NCBI GenBank assembly: GCA_029551925.1
Contig: JAKPEO010000024.1
Coordinates: 1 to 41,605, forward strand
DNA: 41,605 bases
Origin: a bacterium
GTDB taxonomy: Bacteria > JAGOBX01
Reading direction: 5' to 3'
Shown: piece by piece, positions 1 through 8,780 of the stretch
Numbering within the stretch: position 1 is the first letter of the stretch
Layout: each line of letters starts with the position of its first letter
The notes under the pieces: model-generated
The model's database searches: none
What the model was told of the DNA's origin: nothing
The model's input: the letters and a program-made list of their open reading frames with translations, nothing else
Translations under genes and position numbers: made by a program

Positions 1-873
1 ATAATTTTAATAATTCCATTTATGAGTTACAACGCAAAATTGCCAATTCATATTCTTTTAACAGACGCATTTTTTCCAAACAGTCAAGCGAATGCGATAA
101 TAGCAATATATGTTATTAACGTAATATTAGCTTTGGGTTCCGCATATATTTTTAGAAAAACGATTTTAAGAGGCGAGGCAACGGCGTTTGTTATGGAATT
201 GCCGCCATATAGAATACCGACGCTGCGCGGAATATTATTTCATATGTGGGAAAAGACATATCAATACATCAAAAAAGCAGGCACCATAATTTTAGCCGCA
301 TCAATATTAATTTGGGCGATTACCACATTTCCGCAAATTAAATACAATGAAAAAGAATACGAAAAAATAGCGGAAGAATATAAAATTAAAATCAGAGCAG
401 ATAATTCGATTAATTCAAGTGAAAAAATTAACGAATTAACAGCGCAGCATATTGATATTGTCAAAAAGCAAAAAGCGCTTGAATATAGTATTGCTGGAAG
501 AATTGGAAAGCTAATCGAACCGATAGTTAGACCTATTGGTTTTGATTGGAAAATAGGGATTTCAGCAGTCACTGGTTTTGCGGCAAAAGAGATAGTTGTT
601 TCAACGCTCGGAATATTATATAAAGTCGGAGCTGAAGAAGGCGAGGAGAGTGAGAGTCTGCGCACCGCTTTAAGAAATGACAAAATATTCAATAAATTAG
701 TAGCATTTGTTTTGATGTTATTTACTTTGATAATAGCGCCATGCGTTGCGGCGCAGGCGGCGATAAAAGCTGAAATTGGTTGGAAATGGCTCGGATTATT
801 TGTCGGCTATTCAACAATAATAGCTTGGCTTGTGTGCTTTGCAGTGTATCAATTTGGTAATTTAATTATTTAA
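1..873 (+). CDS. feoB: Ferrous iron transporter FeoB, C-terminal part (5' end outside window)
   Basis: This is the C-terminal part of the GTP-driven inner-membrane Fe(II) transporter FeoB. The reading frame is open from base 1, so the gene starts upstream of the window; the first in-frame ATG at 22 lies inside the conserved IPFMSYNAKLP stretch and is not the start. The visible part has hydrophobic membrane segments, a charged loop with the family motif GFDWKIGISAVTGFAAKE, then LIIAPCVAAQAAIKAE and a last membrane helix before the stop. The GTPase domain is not in view. The FeoB-associated small Cys-rich peptide that follows 27 bases later supports the call. Fe(II) uptake suits an anaerobe or microaerophile (inference). 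Confidence 0.95.
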   Translation: MILIIPFMSYNAKLPIHILLTDAFFPNSQANAIIAIYVINVILALGSAYIFRKTILRGEATAFVMELPPYRIPTLRGILFHMWEKTYQYIKKAGTIILAASILIWAITTFPQIKYNEKEYEKIAEEYKIKIRADNSINSSEKINELTAQHIDIVKKQKALEYSIAGRIGKLIEPIVRPIGFDWKIGISAVTGFAAKEIVVSTLGILYKVGAEEGEESESLRTALRNDKIFNKLVAFVLMLFTLIIAPCVAAQAAIKAEIGWKWLGLFVGYSTIIAWLVCFAVYQFGNLII

Positions 874-900
874 TTTTTAAATTAATGGGATGTGTAAAAA

Positions 901-1041
901 ATGATAGAATATATTGTGGTTTTTTTTATTATAATTGCTGCGGCGGCATTCTTAATTCATAAATTTTTTAAAAGAGATAAAGACTCTGACGGTTTGAATA
1001 ACTGTGGTAATTGCTGTAATTGTAAAATCAAAAAAAGTTAG
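901..1041 (+). CDS. FeoB-associated Cys-rich membrane peptide, 46 aa
   Basis: This short gene encodes an N-terminal membrane helix (about residues 4-21, rich in Val, Ile, Phe and Ala), then a basic stretch, then a Cys-rich tail reading NNCGNCCNCK before the stop. That layout matches the small FeoB-associated Cys-rich membrane protein family, which is usually encoded directly after feoB. It begins 27 bases after the feoB stop on the same strand. The ribosome site is weak (GGGA about 11 bases upstream). The role is probably a membrane partner of FeoB that handles metal through its cysteines. That is inferred from family context and is not shown here. Confidence 0.8.
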   Translation: MIEYIVVFFIIIAAAAFLIHKFFKRDKDSDGLNNCGNCCNCKIKKS

Positions 1042-1063
1042 ATATATATAACTTTTAAGAATT

Positions 1064-1822
1064 ATGAATATGCTAATAAAATTATTAGGGTTAATTATTA
1101 TGACAATATTTTTTTGTAATTCGCAAGGATTATCTGATAATTTCAAAGAAAAACAATTACAATATTACCGCGTAAAAATTGCGTATAATGAAAAAGAAGA
1201 ATTATTAAAAGCAGAATTTAGTAAAAAGAAAATGATCTATCCAGCAGCAAATATTTTTTTAAGAATTTTCAAAAATGAACGAATATTAGAACTTTGGATT
1301 AAAGAAAAATCTAAAAAAAAATATAAGTTTTTTAAAAGTTATGAATTTGCCGGATTTTCTGGAAAATTAGGACCAAAACTCCGCGAAGGCGATGGGCAAA
1401 TACCCGAGGGCTATTATTATATTTCTAATTTTAATCCTTTAAGCAATTATCATTTATCGTTAAAAATTGATTATCCAAACAATTTTGATAAAAAAACAAA
1501 TTTTAATATTACTAATTTAGGCGGTGACATTTTTATACACGGAAGCAATGTGACAATAGGCTGCATACCGATTACAGATGATAAAATAAAAGAATTATAT
1601 ATTTTAGCGGTAGAAGCGAAAAATGCAGGGCAGAGTAACATACCGGTTCATATTTTTCCTATTAAACTTACGCGTGAAAATTTTGGAAAAATCAGCGAAC
1701 TATATAAAATACATAAAAACTTCTGGCAGAAATTAAAAAGCGGCTTTGACTATTTTAACACAACCAACGAACTTTTTGAATATGACGATGATTATAATAT
1801 TTGTGAAAGCAAACAGCGCTAA
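1064..1822 (+). CDS. YafK-type L,D-transpeptidase domain protein (YkuD fold), exported
   Basis: The protein has 252 residues with a hydrophobic N-terminal signal (residues 3-20). The central domain carries the YafK/YkuD hallmarks: GPKLREGDGQIPEGYY (residues 103-118) and the catalytic block IHGSNVTIGCIP, with His159 and nucleophile Cys167. Enzymes of this group act on meso-diaminopimelate-containing peptidoglycan peptides or detach bound lipoprotein in the periplasm. The exact reaction here cannot be told. The C-terminal 60 residues are charged and look variable. A second in-frame ATG at 1070 is an equally possible start, and neither has a good Shine-Dalgarno. The 3' end overlaps the convergent acyltransferase gene by 4 bases. 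Confidence 0.85.
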   Translation: MNMLIKLLGLIIMTIFFCNSQGLSDNFKEKQLQYYRVKIAYNEKEELLKAEFSKKKMIYPAANIFLRIFKNERILELWIKEKSKKKYKFFKSYEFAGFSGKLGPKLREGDGQIPEGYYYISNFNPLSNYHLSLKIDYPNNFDKKTNFNITNLGGDIFIHGSNVTIGCIPITDDKIKELYILAVEAKNAGQSNIPVHIFPIKLTRENFGKISELYKIHKNFWQKLKSGFDYFNTTNELFEYDDDYNICESKQR

Positions 1823-2544
1823 TTTTTGATATTAGAATATTTATCAATTTGCTGTTTAATTTCATTATAAATTTTCTGCAATACCGCTAATTGCGATTCT
1901 TTATTTTTTTGAGGAGGATCAATTGGGTCAGAGAAATAAACTCTGACATTGCTTTTATTTATCCAAAAACTATTTTTCGGCTGAATTTCATAGTTTCCTA
2001 TTATTGTGACCGGCACAATTTTTTTTTGCGCTTCAACTGCGAGCATTAATGACCCGCGCTTAAACTCTTGCAATTTTCCGTCTCTTGATCTTGTGCCTTC
2101 TGGAAAAATCACAACTGACATTTTTTTTTGATTCATTATTTCCACTGCTTTTTTTATTGTAGCAAACGCTTTTTTGGGATTAGTTCTGTCTATGCCAATA
2201 AAATTCAAAGAGCGCATCGCTTTGCCGATAATCGGCAATTTCAAATATTCAATTTTAGAAATCCACGAAAATTTAAAAGGCAGATACGCCGAGAGTAGAT
2301 AAATATCAAATGAGCTTGTATGATTAGGACAAAATACATACAATTCATTTTTATCTAATTTTTCAAGTCCGAAAAATTCATAAGTCGAGCCGGATAATTT
2401 GAATATAAATTTTCCCCACAGTTTAAAAATTTTATAACATATTTTATCAAGCCCAAATCTGCTTAAAAATATAATAATAAACGATGCAATTAACGATAAA
2501 AAAAAATACGCTGTAAAAAAAATCAAACTTTTAATTATTTTCAT
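1819..2544 (-). CDS. 1-acyl-sn-glycerol-3-phosphate acyltransferase (PlsC family)
   Basis: The 241-residue membrane-associated acyltransferase transfers an acyl chain to lysophosphatidic acid to make phosphatidic acid. It has an N-terminal hydrophobic segment (about residues 5-27), the acyltransferase motif I NHTSSFD (HX4D, His75 and Asp80), and motif III FPEGTRSRDG at about residue 147, followed by KRGSLMLA and VPVTIIG. Length fits the family. The start codon overlaps the stop of the upstream FtsB-like gene by 4 bases (ATGA), so the two are probably translationally coupled. A role in another lipid acylation is possible, since the family is broad. Confidence 0.9.
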   Translation of the reverse strand: MKIIKSLIFFTAYFFLSLIASFIIIFLSRFGLDKICYKIFKLWGKFIFKLSGSTYEFFGLEKLDKNELYVFCPNHTSSFDIYLLSAYLPFKFSWISKIEYLKLPIIGKAMRSLNFIGIDRTNPKKAFATIKKAVEIMNQKKMSVVIFPEGTRSRDGKLQEFKRGSLMLAVEAQKKIVPVTIIGNYEIQPKNSFWINKSNVRVYFSDPIDPPQKNKESQLAVLQKIYNEIKQQIDKYSNIKN

Positions 2545-2837
2545 TTTAAAGTTTCTGTATTCTCTTCGATTTTAATCATAATTTCATTTGGTTTAATCAT
2601 TCGATAATTATCACGCGCATATTTTTCGATATAGTAATCGCTTGATTTTAAGCGTTCAATATCTATTTTTAATGCGGCTATTTCCTTTTTTACAGCTTCA
2701 ATTTCTTGTTCGATTTTTTTGCGTTCTTCGTTTAATTTTGTTCTATTAATCAAACCGCTGCCGCTGAATAAAACAAAATACAACATTATCAAAACAAAAA
2801 CAACAATGGCAATAATTATAGATTTTTTTTTTGTCAT
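2541..2837 (-). CDS. Septum formation initiator (FtsB/DivIC family)
   Basis: This 98-residue protein has the FtsB/DivIC plan: a short basic N-terminus, one transmembrane helix (about residues 6-24), a long coiled coil rich in Glu and Lys (about residues 33-66), and the family's conserved end, YIEKYARDNYRMIKPNEI. Proteins of this group sit in the inner membrane and link early and late divisome parts (FtsL and FtsQ partners). It is coupled by a 4-base overlap to the acyltransferase gene behind it. No Shine-Dalgarno is visible ahead of the ATG. FtsB and DivIC cannot be told apart from sequence alone. Confidence 0.88.
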   Translation of the reverse strand: MTKKKSIIIAIVVFVLIMLYFVLFSGSGLINRTKLNEERKKIEQEIEAVKKEIAALKIDIERLKSSDYYIEKYARDNYRMIKPNEIMIKIEENTETLK

Positions 2838-2904
2838 ATAATCATCAACTATTTTATATATTTTTTCGATAAGTTATACTTAATAAATTAAAAAAATCAA
2901 ATAT

Positions 2905-5676
2905 TTAATTTACCTTATAAATTTTTATTTTATGATGTTTGCCTTTAACTTCTGTTTCGCTGTAAAATGAAATATTGCTGGTATTTTTTAATTTTTCATA
3001 AACTGACTCTGTTATTAAAACCTCATTTTTTTTTGCTAAATCTTGCAATCGCGCGGCAGTATTGACAGCATCGCCGATCGCCGTATATTCTAATCTTTGG
3101 AAGGACCCAAAAGCTCCGAGCAATACGTTGCCCGCATTAATGCCTATGCCTATTTCAATAATCGGTTCGCCTGTATTTTTTCTACGCTGATTTATACCCT
3201 CTAATCGTATTAATATTTCCTTTGCTGATTTTATCGCTTTTTCTTCCGGATTATTATCATTACCGCTCATATTGAATAATGCTAATACGCTGTCGCCTAT
3301 AAATTTATTTATAATGCCGTTGTTTTGAGTAATAATTTTTGTTACACTTGTATAAAAATCATTTAATAAACTTTCTAATTTCGCTATTTCTAAATTTTCA
3401 GAAATTGTAGTGAAACCGCGAATATCTACAAAAAAAATTACTAAATATTTATTGCTGACTTTTAGGGCATTATCATTTTCTTCGACATAATCATTATCCG
3501 CGCCTGTCATACTCAATAATTTCATTTTTTGCGTTTCTAATTCGCTCAATTGATTTAATTTTTCAAGCAAAAAATTAACTTTTTCAAATAATCCGATTTT
3601 TTTGCATATCTCGATTGATGATTTCAAACAATTTATCGCATCTTTAAAATTTGCGGTTTTTTCATAATATATGGATAATTCATAATATGCTTCAATCAAA
3701 TCATTATTGAGCGGGTCAAGATTTTCGTAAAGTTTTATCGCTGATTTAAAAAGTTCTTCTATCTGTTTACCGCGTTTGTTCAATATTGTATAGCATATTC
3801 CTTTAACTAATAATATATGTGCCTGTAATAATCTATTTTTTGCGTATTTCCAACAGTTTTCGGCATCATTAAGATATTTAGTGACATACTTAACTAATCC
3901 TATTTTAGCGTTATTTATTGCTAATTGCAGAAGCACTAATATTTTATTATTCGGATTGTCAATAACATTAAAATATTCTAATGATTTTTTTAAATAAGTT
4001 TCAGCGATATTAGTCATATCTTGTTTTTGATAAACTAATCCGAGATGATAATAAGAAAATGCTAATGAATGTATATTTTCAGTTTGTTTTGTAATACTCA
4101 AATCTTTTTTGAAAAATTCTTCTGCTTTTTGATATAAATTTTGCAGTAAATAAATCTTTGCTTTTTGGCTGTATAAAAGCGGCAATTCTTGAATATTTTC
4201 GCGGATTTCTAATATTCTAATCGCTTCGTCTATGTAATACATCGCTTCGTTTATGTCGCCTGCGCGAATATAATGTTTAGAAATCAATTGCATTGAATTT
4301 ATCAATCTATTGATGCTGTAATTTTCATAAAATTTATTAAAAGCGGTCATAAAAAATTTTAAAGAATCCGCGTGAATCTCATTTGCGCTCAATGTCTGCG
4401 CTATGCCGCATAATGTCTCGGCATATTCAAAAGTATGACGGTAAGCATTTAACCCTTTCAGCGATTGATTGTATAATTCCACAGCTTTTTTTATTTCGTA
4501 GTTTTTCAATAAAATAAAGCATTTTTGATTGTTGATTTTTGCTTTATAGCGCGCTTTGAAAAAATCGTATTTACAATGCTCTAATAATTTCTCTTCTATG
4601 TATTTGAATATTTGCAGCGCTTCTTTATCATTTCCAAATTTTGATTTGCAAAGCGCTTTTTCATAATACAATCTCACCTGATATTCAATGTCTTCGCAGT
4701 ATTCTAATCTTTTTTCTAATTTATCAATCAACGTAAATGCGCGCGGATAATTTTTCATTATTGATAATGTCCGTATTGCGCCAATATGCAATTTGTAAAA
4801 TAATTCGCCGCTGATATTTTCAGTTTCTACAAAATACATGCCTTGTTCGAATAATTGCAGTGCTTTATTATGAAAACCAAAGTCATAAGACATTTTAGCT
4901 AAATTAATTAATATTTCTAAATATTTAGGAACAGCGACTTTATTGCGTATTAATTCAGAAGCATAAAACATTGCTGATTTCAAACAAATTAATGATTTAT
5001 GAAATTTGAATTCCGCTTTGAATAATTCGCTGAATCCAAACAATTCGTCAATATTTTTCAATAATAGCGGAAACAGCACATTTTCATATTCTTTTGGAGC
5101 AATGTATTTTAGCAGATATTTAATTACTCGATTTTTGAAGCAATAATCGAATACATCGGCGCTCGCGGAATTTTGTAAAAGTTTCAAAAGCGCATTAATG
5201 CCGGCATTGTGTTTTTCTATTTTTATATCAATTAATGCGCTTAATAATTTGAAATTTTCATAATTTTGATATGTGTCTTTTGCAATAATTTGACAGCGCG
5301 ATTGACATTCTGTTGCTTTTGAAATATTGTCAATATCAATATACAACTCTCCGAGTTTGCTGTAAAAAGCCAAATAAATATCAACATTATAAAATTTCAA
5401 TTTTTCAAATTTTAAAAATAATTCTTTAAAAAATCGCAAGCCCTTATGACTGTCTAATGTCAGCGTATAATAATCGCCAATCGCCAATATCGCAAATACA
5501 TACAGATCATTATATTCATTAATATATTTTTCCTGTGAAATCAGCAGTAAAAACTCGTTATTTATTTTTAATAGCTGGTCTAATACTGAATTATGTTTAT
5601 CTTGAAAATAATAATCAAATAATTCTTCGAATAGTTTTAATAATTTTTTGTTTTCGTATGTATTGATAAACGCCAT
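2905..5676 (-). CDS. TPR-repeat protein with C-terminal class III adenylate cyclase domain
   Basis: This 923-residue soluble-looking protein has about 700 residues of helical TPR-like repeats. Clear repeats include SLAFSYYHLGLVYQKQDM and EAYYELSIYYEKTANFKDA. A class III nucleotide cyclase domain follows in the last 180 residues. The two metal-binding Asp residues are present in VIFFVDIRGFTTISENL and KFIGDSVLALF. The Lys of INKFIGD and the Asp of EYTAIGDAVNTAARLQ are the residues that favour ATP over GTP, and the Asn and Arg for catalysis are in VNTAARL. It is therefore probably an active adenylate cyclase gated by protein contacts through the TPRs (inference). No cAMP receptor is seen in the window. 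It lies between the radical-SAM fusion gene and the FtsB-like gene. Confidence 0.9.
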   Translation of the reverse strand: MAFINTYENKKLLKLFEELFDYYFQDKHNSVLDQLLKINNEFLLLISQEKYINEYNDLYVFAILAIGDYYTLTLDSHKGLRFFKELFLKFEKLKFYNVDIYLAFYSKLGELYIDIDNISKATECQSRCQIIAKDTYQNYENFKLLSALIDIKIEKHNAGINALLKLLQNSASADVFDYCFKNRVIKYLLKYIAPKEYENVLFPLLLKNIDELFGFSELFKAEFKFHKSLICLKSAMFYASELIRNKVAVPKYLEILINLAKMSYDFGFHNKALQLFEQGMYFVETENISGELFYKLHIGAIRTLSIMKNYPRAFTLIDKLEKRLEYCEDIEYQVRLYYEKALCKSKFGNDKEALQIFKYIEEKLLEHCKYDFFKARYKAKINNQKCFILLKNYEIKKAVELYNQSLKGLNAYRHTFEYAETLCGIAQTLSANEIHADSLKFFMTAFNKFYENYSINRLINSMQLISKHYIRAGDINEAMYYIDEAIRILEIRENIQELPLLYSQKAKIYLLQNLYQKAEEFFKKDLSITKQTENIHSLAFSYYHLGLVYQKQDMTNIAETYLKKSLEYFNVIDNPNNKILVLLQLAINNAKIGLVKYVTKYLNDAENCWKYAKNRLLQAHILLVKGICYTILNKRGKQIEELFKSAIKLYENLDPLNNDLIEAYYELSIYYEKTANFKDAINCLKSSIEICKKIGLFEKVNFLLEKLNQLSELETQKMKLLSMTGADNDYVEENDNALKVSNKYLVIFFVDIRGFTTISENLEIAKLESLLNDFYTSVTKIITQNNGIINKFIGDSVLALFNMSGNDNNPEEKAIKSAKEILIRLEGINQRRKNTGEPIIEIGIGINAGNVLLGAFGSFQRLEYTAIGDAVNTAARLQDLAKKNEVLITESVYEKLKNTSNISFYSETEVKGKHHKIKIYKVN

Positions 5677-5705
5677 AGAAAATTATTATAAATTTTTGAT
5701 TTTTT

Positions 5706-5733
5706 ATTATAATGACAAATCAAAATATCGCAA
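5706..5733 (-). promoter_or_regulatory. Possible sigma70-type promoter for the TPR-cyclase gene
   Basis: Reading on the minus strand, a TTGCGA box (5728-5733) is followed after 16 bases by a perfect TATAAT (5706-5711), about 30 bases before the ATG. The -35 is only half conserved, so this is tentative. Confidence 0.35.
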
Positions 5734-5736
5734 GTT

Positions 5737-8547
5737 TTATTTTTTTATGGTTGTAATAATTTTTTGTATAGTTTCAGTTTGAATTTCTAAACAGAATTTT
5801 TCGTCAATATCTTTACGAGCATTAGAGCCGATATAATCAAGCGTCTTAAAATTTTCGATAATATATATTGTTAATTCTTTAAATTCCGCAGGAGTATTAG
5901 CGAGCAGCCCATTGCGTTTATGCTCGATTATTTTTGGAATTTCGCCGAGCGCAGATGATAGCGAGATTTTACCTAATGCCATATATTCAAAAAGTTTGGT
6001 CGGACTTTTACCGAGATTAAATTCTATATTTTGCCAGAGCGGAAATAATCCCACATCTATATCAGCGAGATAGTTAGGCATATCATCTGGTTTTATCCAT
6101 TGAATATATTTGATATTTTTTGATTTTATTTTTGAAATAACAGTTTCAACTAATGGTCCGCAACCGACTATTTCCAATTTTGCTGACGGATATGAATTTT
6201 CTAATTCATTAAACAATTCTATTAAATAAATAACATTTTCGCAGTTATCCAGTCTAAAAAAAGTTCCTATCCATGAAAATACAATATCATCATTTTTCCG
6301 CGATTTCGGAATATATTTAAAAAGTTTTTTATATACGACAGTTTGCACAAGATAGACATTTTGATTCCATTTTTTAAAAATGTCATATAAATAATGACTC
6401 GATAAAATCACAGCAAACGCTGATTCAGCCAATATTCTCGTAAAATTTTTACCGTTAAATAATTTTAATTCGCTTAATACATAAAACGGCCGTTTATCAA
6501 AGTCCCAGTCGTCAACATCAAAAATATAGCGCAGCCCTAAATATTTGTTTAATAAAAATGTTCCGACAGAATGATAGTGCATTCGCTGCATAAAAACAAT
6601 CGGCTGGTCTTTTAAAAATAATAATTTTAATATAAATTTTAAATTCAAATATATTCTGCGCAAATCAGACATTCTGTATTCGTTTGCACCGTCGTAGGCA
6701 TCTCTAAAAATTTCAGGATAGTTCCATACCTCTGTATTTAAGCCCTTGTCATTAAGCGCTTGCGAAAAATAATGACATCTTACTCTACCGCCCGGCAGAT
6801 TAATACTTTCGCGCGAAATAAATACAAGTTTGATTTTTTTAGAGTTTTGCGAATAATCAAATTTAAAAATAAAACTTGTCAGAAACAAAGTAAATTCGAT
6901 TATTTTATACAATATCAGCGCAAAAAAAGCATTTACTAAATGATAGAGATATTTTTTATATCTAAATAAAAATCGAGAGACAATAACAAAAAACAAATAA
7001 ATTTTAGCGCAAAAATTTTCAGATATATTTTTTTTTTCGTTATGCCAAGTAATAAAAAAATTTTGCAATTTATTTTTAAAAAATACCGTTATTTTATTTT
7101 TCGGAAAAAATATTATATAGATTTTTTTTAATAGATTATATAGAAAATTATTTTGATAATTTTTCGGTTTGCAATTATTTAGTCGCTCGTATGCTGATTG
7201 CGCAGCGTTTACTAAATAGTCTGCCGGCAAATCATCGTGTTTAATTACGCAAGTAGTATAGCCGTCATATTTAGAATAATCATCAGTAATAATGCGATTT
7301 TGCTGTTTGAGTAAATTATAATAACGGCTGCCGGGAAATGGCGTAGCAATAGAAAACTGCGCGCTGTCCGGCTGCAATTTGCAAGCGAGATTAATTGTCT
7401 GTTCGATAGTTTCTTTGGTTTCGCCCGGCAAACCAAAGCAAAAAGTGAGATGAACTTTAATATCATTTTTTTTAGCGAATTCAACAGCGTTAATAACTTT
7501 CTCAATGTCTAATGATTTATCTATATTTTTCAAAATTTCAGGCGCGGCTGATTCTACGCCGTATTTGACGGCTTTCAGCCCGGATTGTTTCATCAATAAC
7601 AGAGTTTCTTCGTCCATTATATCAGCGCGGCACATTGCAGCCCATTCGATTTTTAAATTTTCAGAAATAATTTTTTTGGATAATTCTTGAACGAATTTTT
7701 TGTTGACATTAAAAGTATCGTCGTCAAAATAAATAGAATTAATTTTATATTTTTCTTTTAGAAATTTCATTTCGCTGATGACATTATCAACGCTGCGCTG
7801 TCGAAATTTATTGCCGCCGTAGATTATCTGCGGCCAGGCGCAAAATATACAGCCGAACGGACAGCCGCGCGAAGCGATAATCTGCACTGACGGCTCGGCA
7901 ATACCGCACGGTCTATCCAAATAATTTTTTAAAGGCAGCGCGTCTCTATCAGGAAAATCCAAAGCGTCGAGATTATTAAATAATTCTGCGCGGCCTGTAT
8001 TGACAATTTTGTTGTTTTCATCTCTAAAAATCAAACCCTTGATTTTAGATAAATTTGAAGATGTGCCATCATTAATTTTTGCTTTGCATAATTCTAATAA
8101 AATATTTTCATATTCGCCGATAATAACATAATCAACGCATTGATGTTTTTCTAAAAATTCTGAACTATACATAAAATTATGCAATCCTGCAAATACAATT
8201 TCAGTTTTAATTTTTGATTTGAGATACTGCGCATCAGCTAAATCTTTGGCAATTGAAACCGTGCTGACTTCAAGTAAAACAAGATCCGGCGCAAAATCAA
8301 TAATTTTTTCTAAAAATTTTTGTTCAGTTAATAATTCCGCCGCGCCGTCGAGCGTTAATACATTAAATCTATTTTTTTTTAAAAGCGTAGAAGCATAACC
8401 CATAAAAAATGGATAGGGCATATAACATACAGCCCCGTCAGAATTGAATTTTTCAAAATGCGGCCAGCGGCTGCCAGCCCTCACAAAATAATAATTATTG
8501 TTATTTTCTTTTTTATACCATGGGCTATTTGCTAATACTATTTTCAT
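5737..8547 (-). CDS. Fusion: B12-binding/radical SAM enzyme plus GT4-type glycosyltransferase
   Basis: This 936-residue reading frame has no interruption. Residues 1-200 look like the cobalamin-binding-like domain of B12-type radical SAM enzymes (MPYPFFMGYASTLLKK, then VIIGEYENILLEL). The radical SAM core follows with ASRGCPFGCIFCAW; Cys229, Cys233 and Cys236 form the 4Fe-4S CX3CX2C site, with YFDDDTFNVNKKF and a GLPGETKETIEQT motif after it. Residues 455-560 form a hydrophobic and basic linker with membrane-like helices. The C-terminal 370 residues resemble a GT4 glycosyltransferase (GGRVRCHYFSQAL, IFDVDDWD, KLEIVGCGPL, SPTKLFEYMALGK). The substrate is unknown; tailoring of a surface glycan or lipid is inferred. 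The gene precedes the TPR-cyclase gene by 60 bases. No Shine-Dalgarno is seen. Confidence 0.85.
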   Translation of the reverse strand: MKIVLANSPWYKKENNNNYYFVRAGSRWPHFEKFNSDGAVCYMPYPFFMGYASTLLKKNRFNVLTLDGAAELLTEQKFLEKIIDFAPDLVLLEVSTVSIAKDLADAQYLKSKIKTEIVFAGLHNFMYSSEFLEKHQCVDYVIIGEYENILLELCKAKINDGTSSNLSKIKGLIFRDENNKIVNTGRAELFNNLDALDFPDRDALPLKNYLDRPCGIAEPSVQIIASRGCPFGCIFCAWPQIIYGGNKFRQRSVDNVISEMKFLKEKYKINSIYFDDDTFNVNKKFVQELSKKIISENLKIEWAAMCRADIMDEETLLLMKQSGLKAVKYGVESAAPEILKNIDKSLDIEKVINAVEFAKKNDIKVHLTFCFGLPGETKETIEQTINLACKLQPDSAQFSIATPFPGSRYYNLLKQQNRIITDDYSKYDGYTTCVIKHDDLPADYLVNAAQSAYERLNNCKPKNYQNNFLYNLLKKIYIIFFPKNKITVFFKNKLQNFFITWHNEKKNISENFCAKIYLFFVIVSRFLFRYKKYLYHLVNAFFALILYKIIEFTLFLTSFIFKFDYSQNSKKIKLVFISRESINLPGGRVRCHYFSQALNDKGLNTEVWNYPEIFRDAYDGANEYRMSDLRRIYLNLKFILKLLFLKDQPIVFMQRMHYHSVGTFLLNKYLGLRYIFDVDDWDFDKRPFYVLSELKLFNGKNFTRILAESAFAVILSSHYLYDIFKKWNQNVYLVQTVVYKKLFKYIPKSRKNDDIVFSWIGTFFRLDNCENVIYLIELFNELENSYPSAKLEIVGCGPLVETVISKIKSKNIKYIQWIKPDDMPNYLADIDVGLFPLWQNIEFNLGKSPTKLFEYMALGKISLSSALGEIPKIIEHKRNGLLANTPAEFKELTIYIIENFKTLDYIGSNARKDIDEKFCLEIQTETIQKIITTIKK

Positions 8548-8727
8548 TATTATTATTATTAATTATTTTGAAAAATTAGTCAATATAACATAAGCAAATG
8601 ATTATATATTTAAAAAATAAAGATTGTCAAAAAGTTTTTTTATTCTTTTGCAGTTTGCAGGTTGCTGTGACTCTTGAGCGCACTGCTGCTTAATTTTTTT
8701 AAGATTTTTTAGCCAACATACTCTTGT

Positions 8728-8771
8728 AAAAAAAAAAAATAATTTGACTTAAAATATTATTTTTTTATAAT
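8728..8771 (+). promoter_or_regulatory. Promoter of the secretin cassette, with A12 tract upstream of -35
   Basis: TTGACT (8744-8749), a 16-base spacer and a perfect TATAAT (8766-8771) place the transcription start near 8778. A run of twelve A (8728-8739) sits 4 bases upstream of the -35, where an UP element would lie. This start point leaves only about 3 bases before the TTG at 8781 but a normal leader before the ATG at 8815. Confidence 0.6.
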
Positions 8772-8780
8772 AAATTTTTA

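Noticed and set aside
261-692. 143-codon minus-strand frame inside feoB
   Set aside because: It is fully antisense to a well-conserved gene and is a shadow frame.
8640-8700. GC-richer patch with GCAG and CTGC words, a possible hairpin terminator
   Set aside because: Only 4-5 base pairs can be formed, and no gene ends there.
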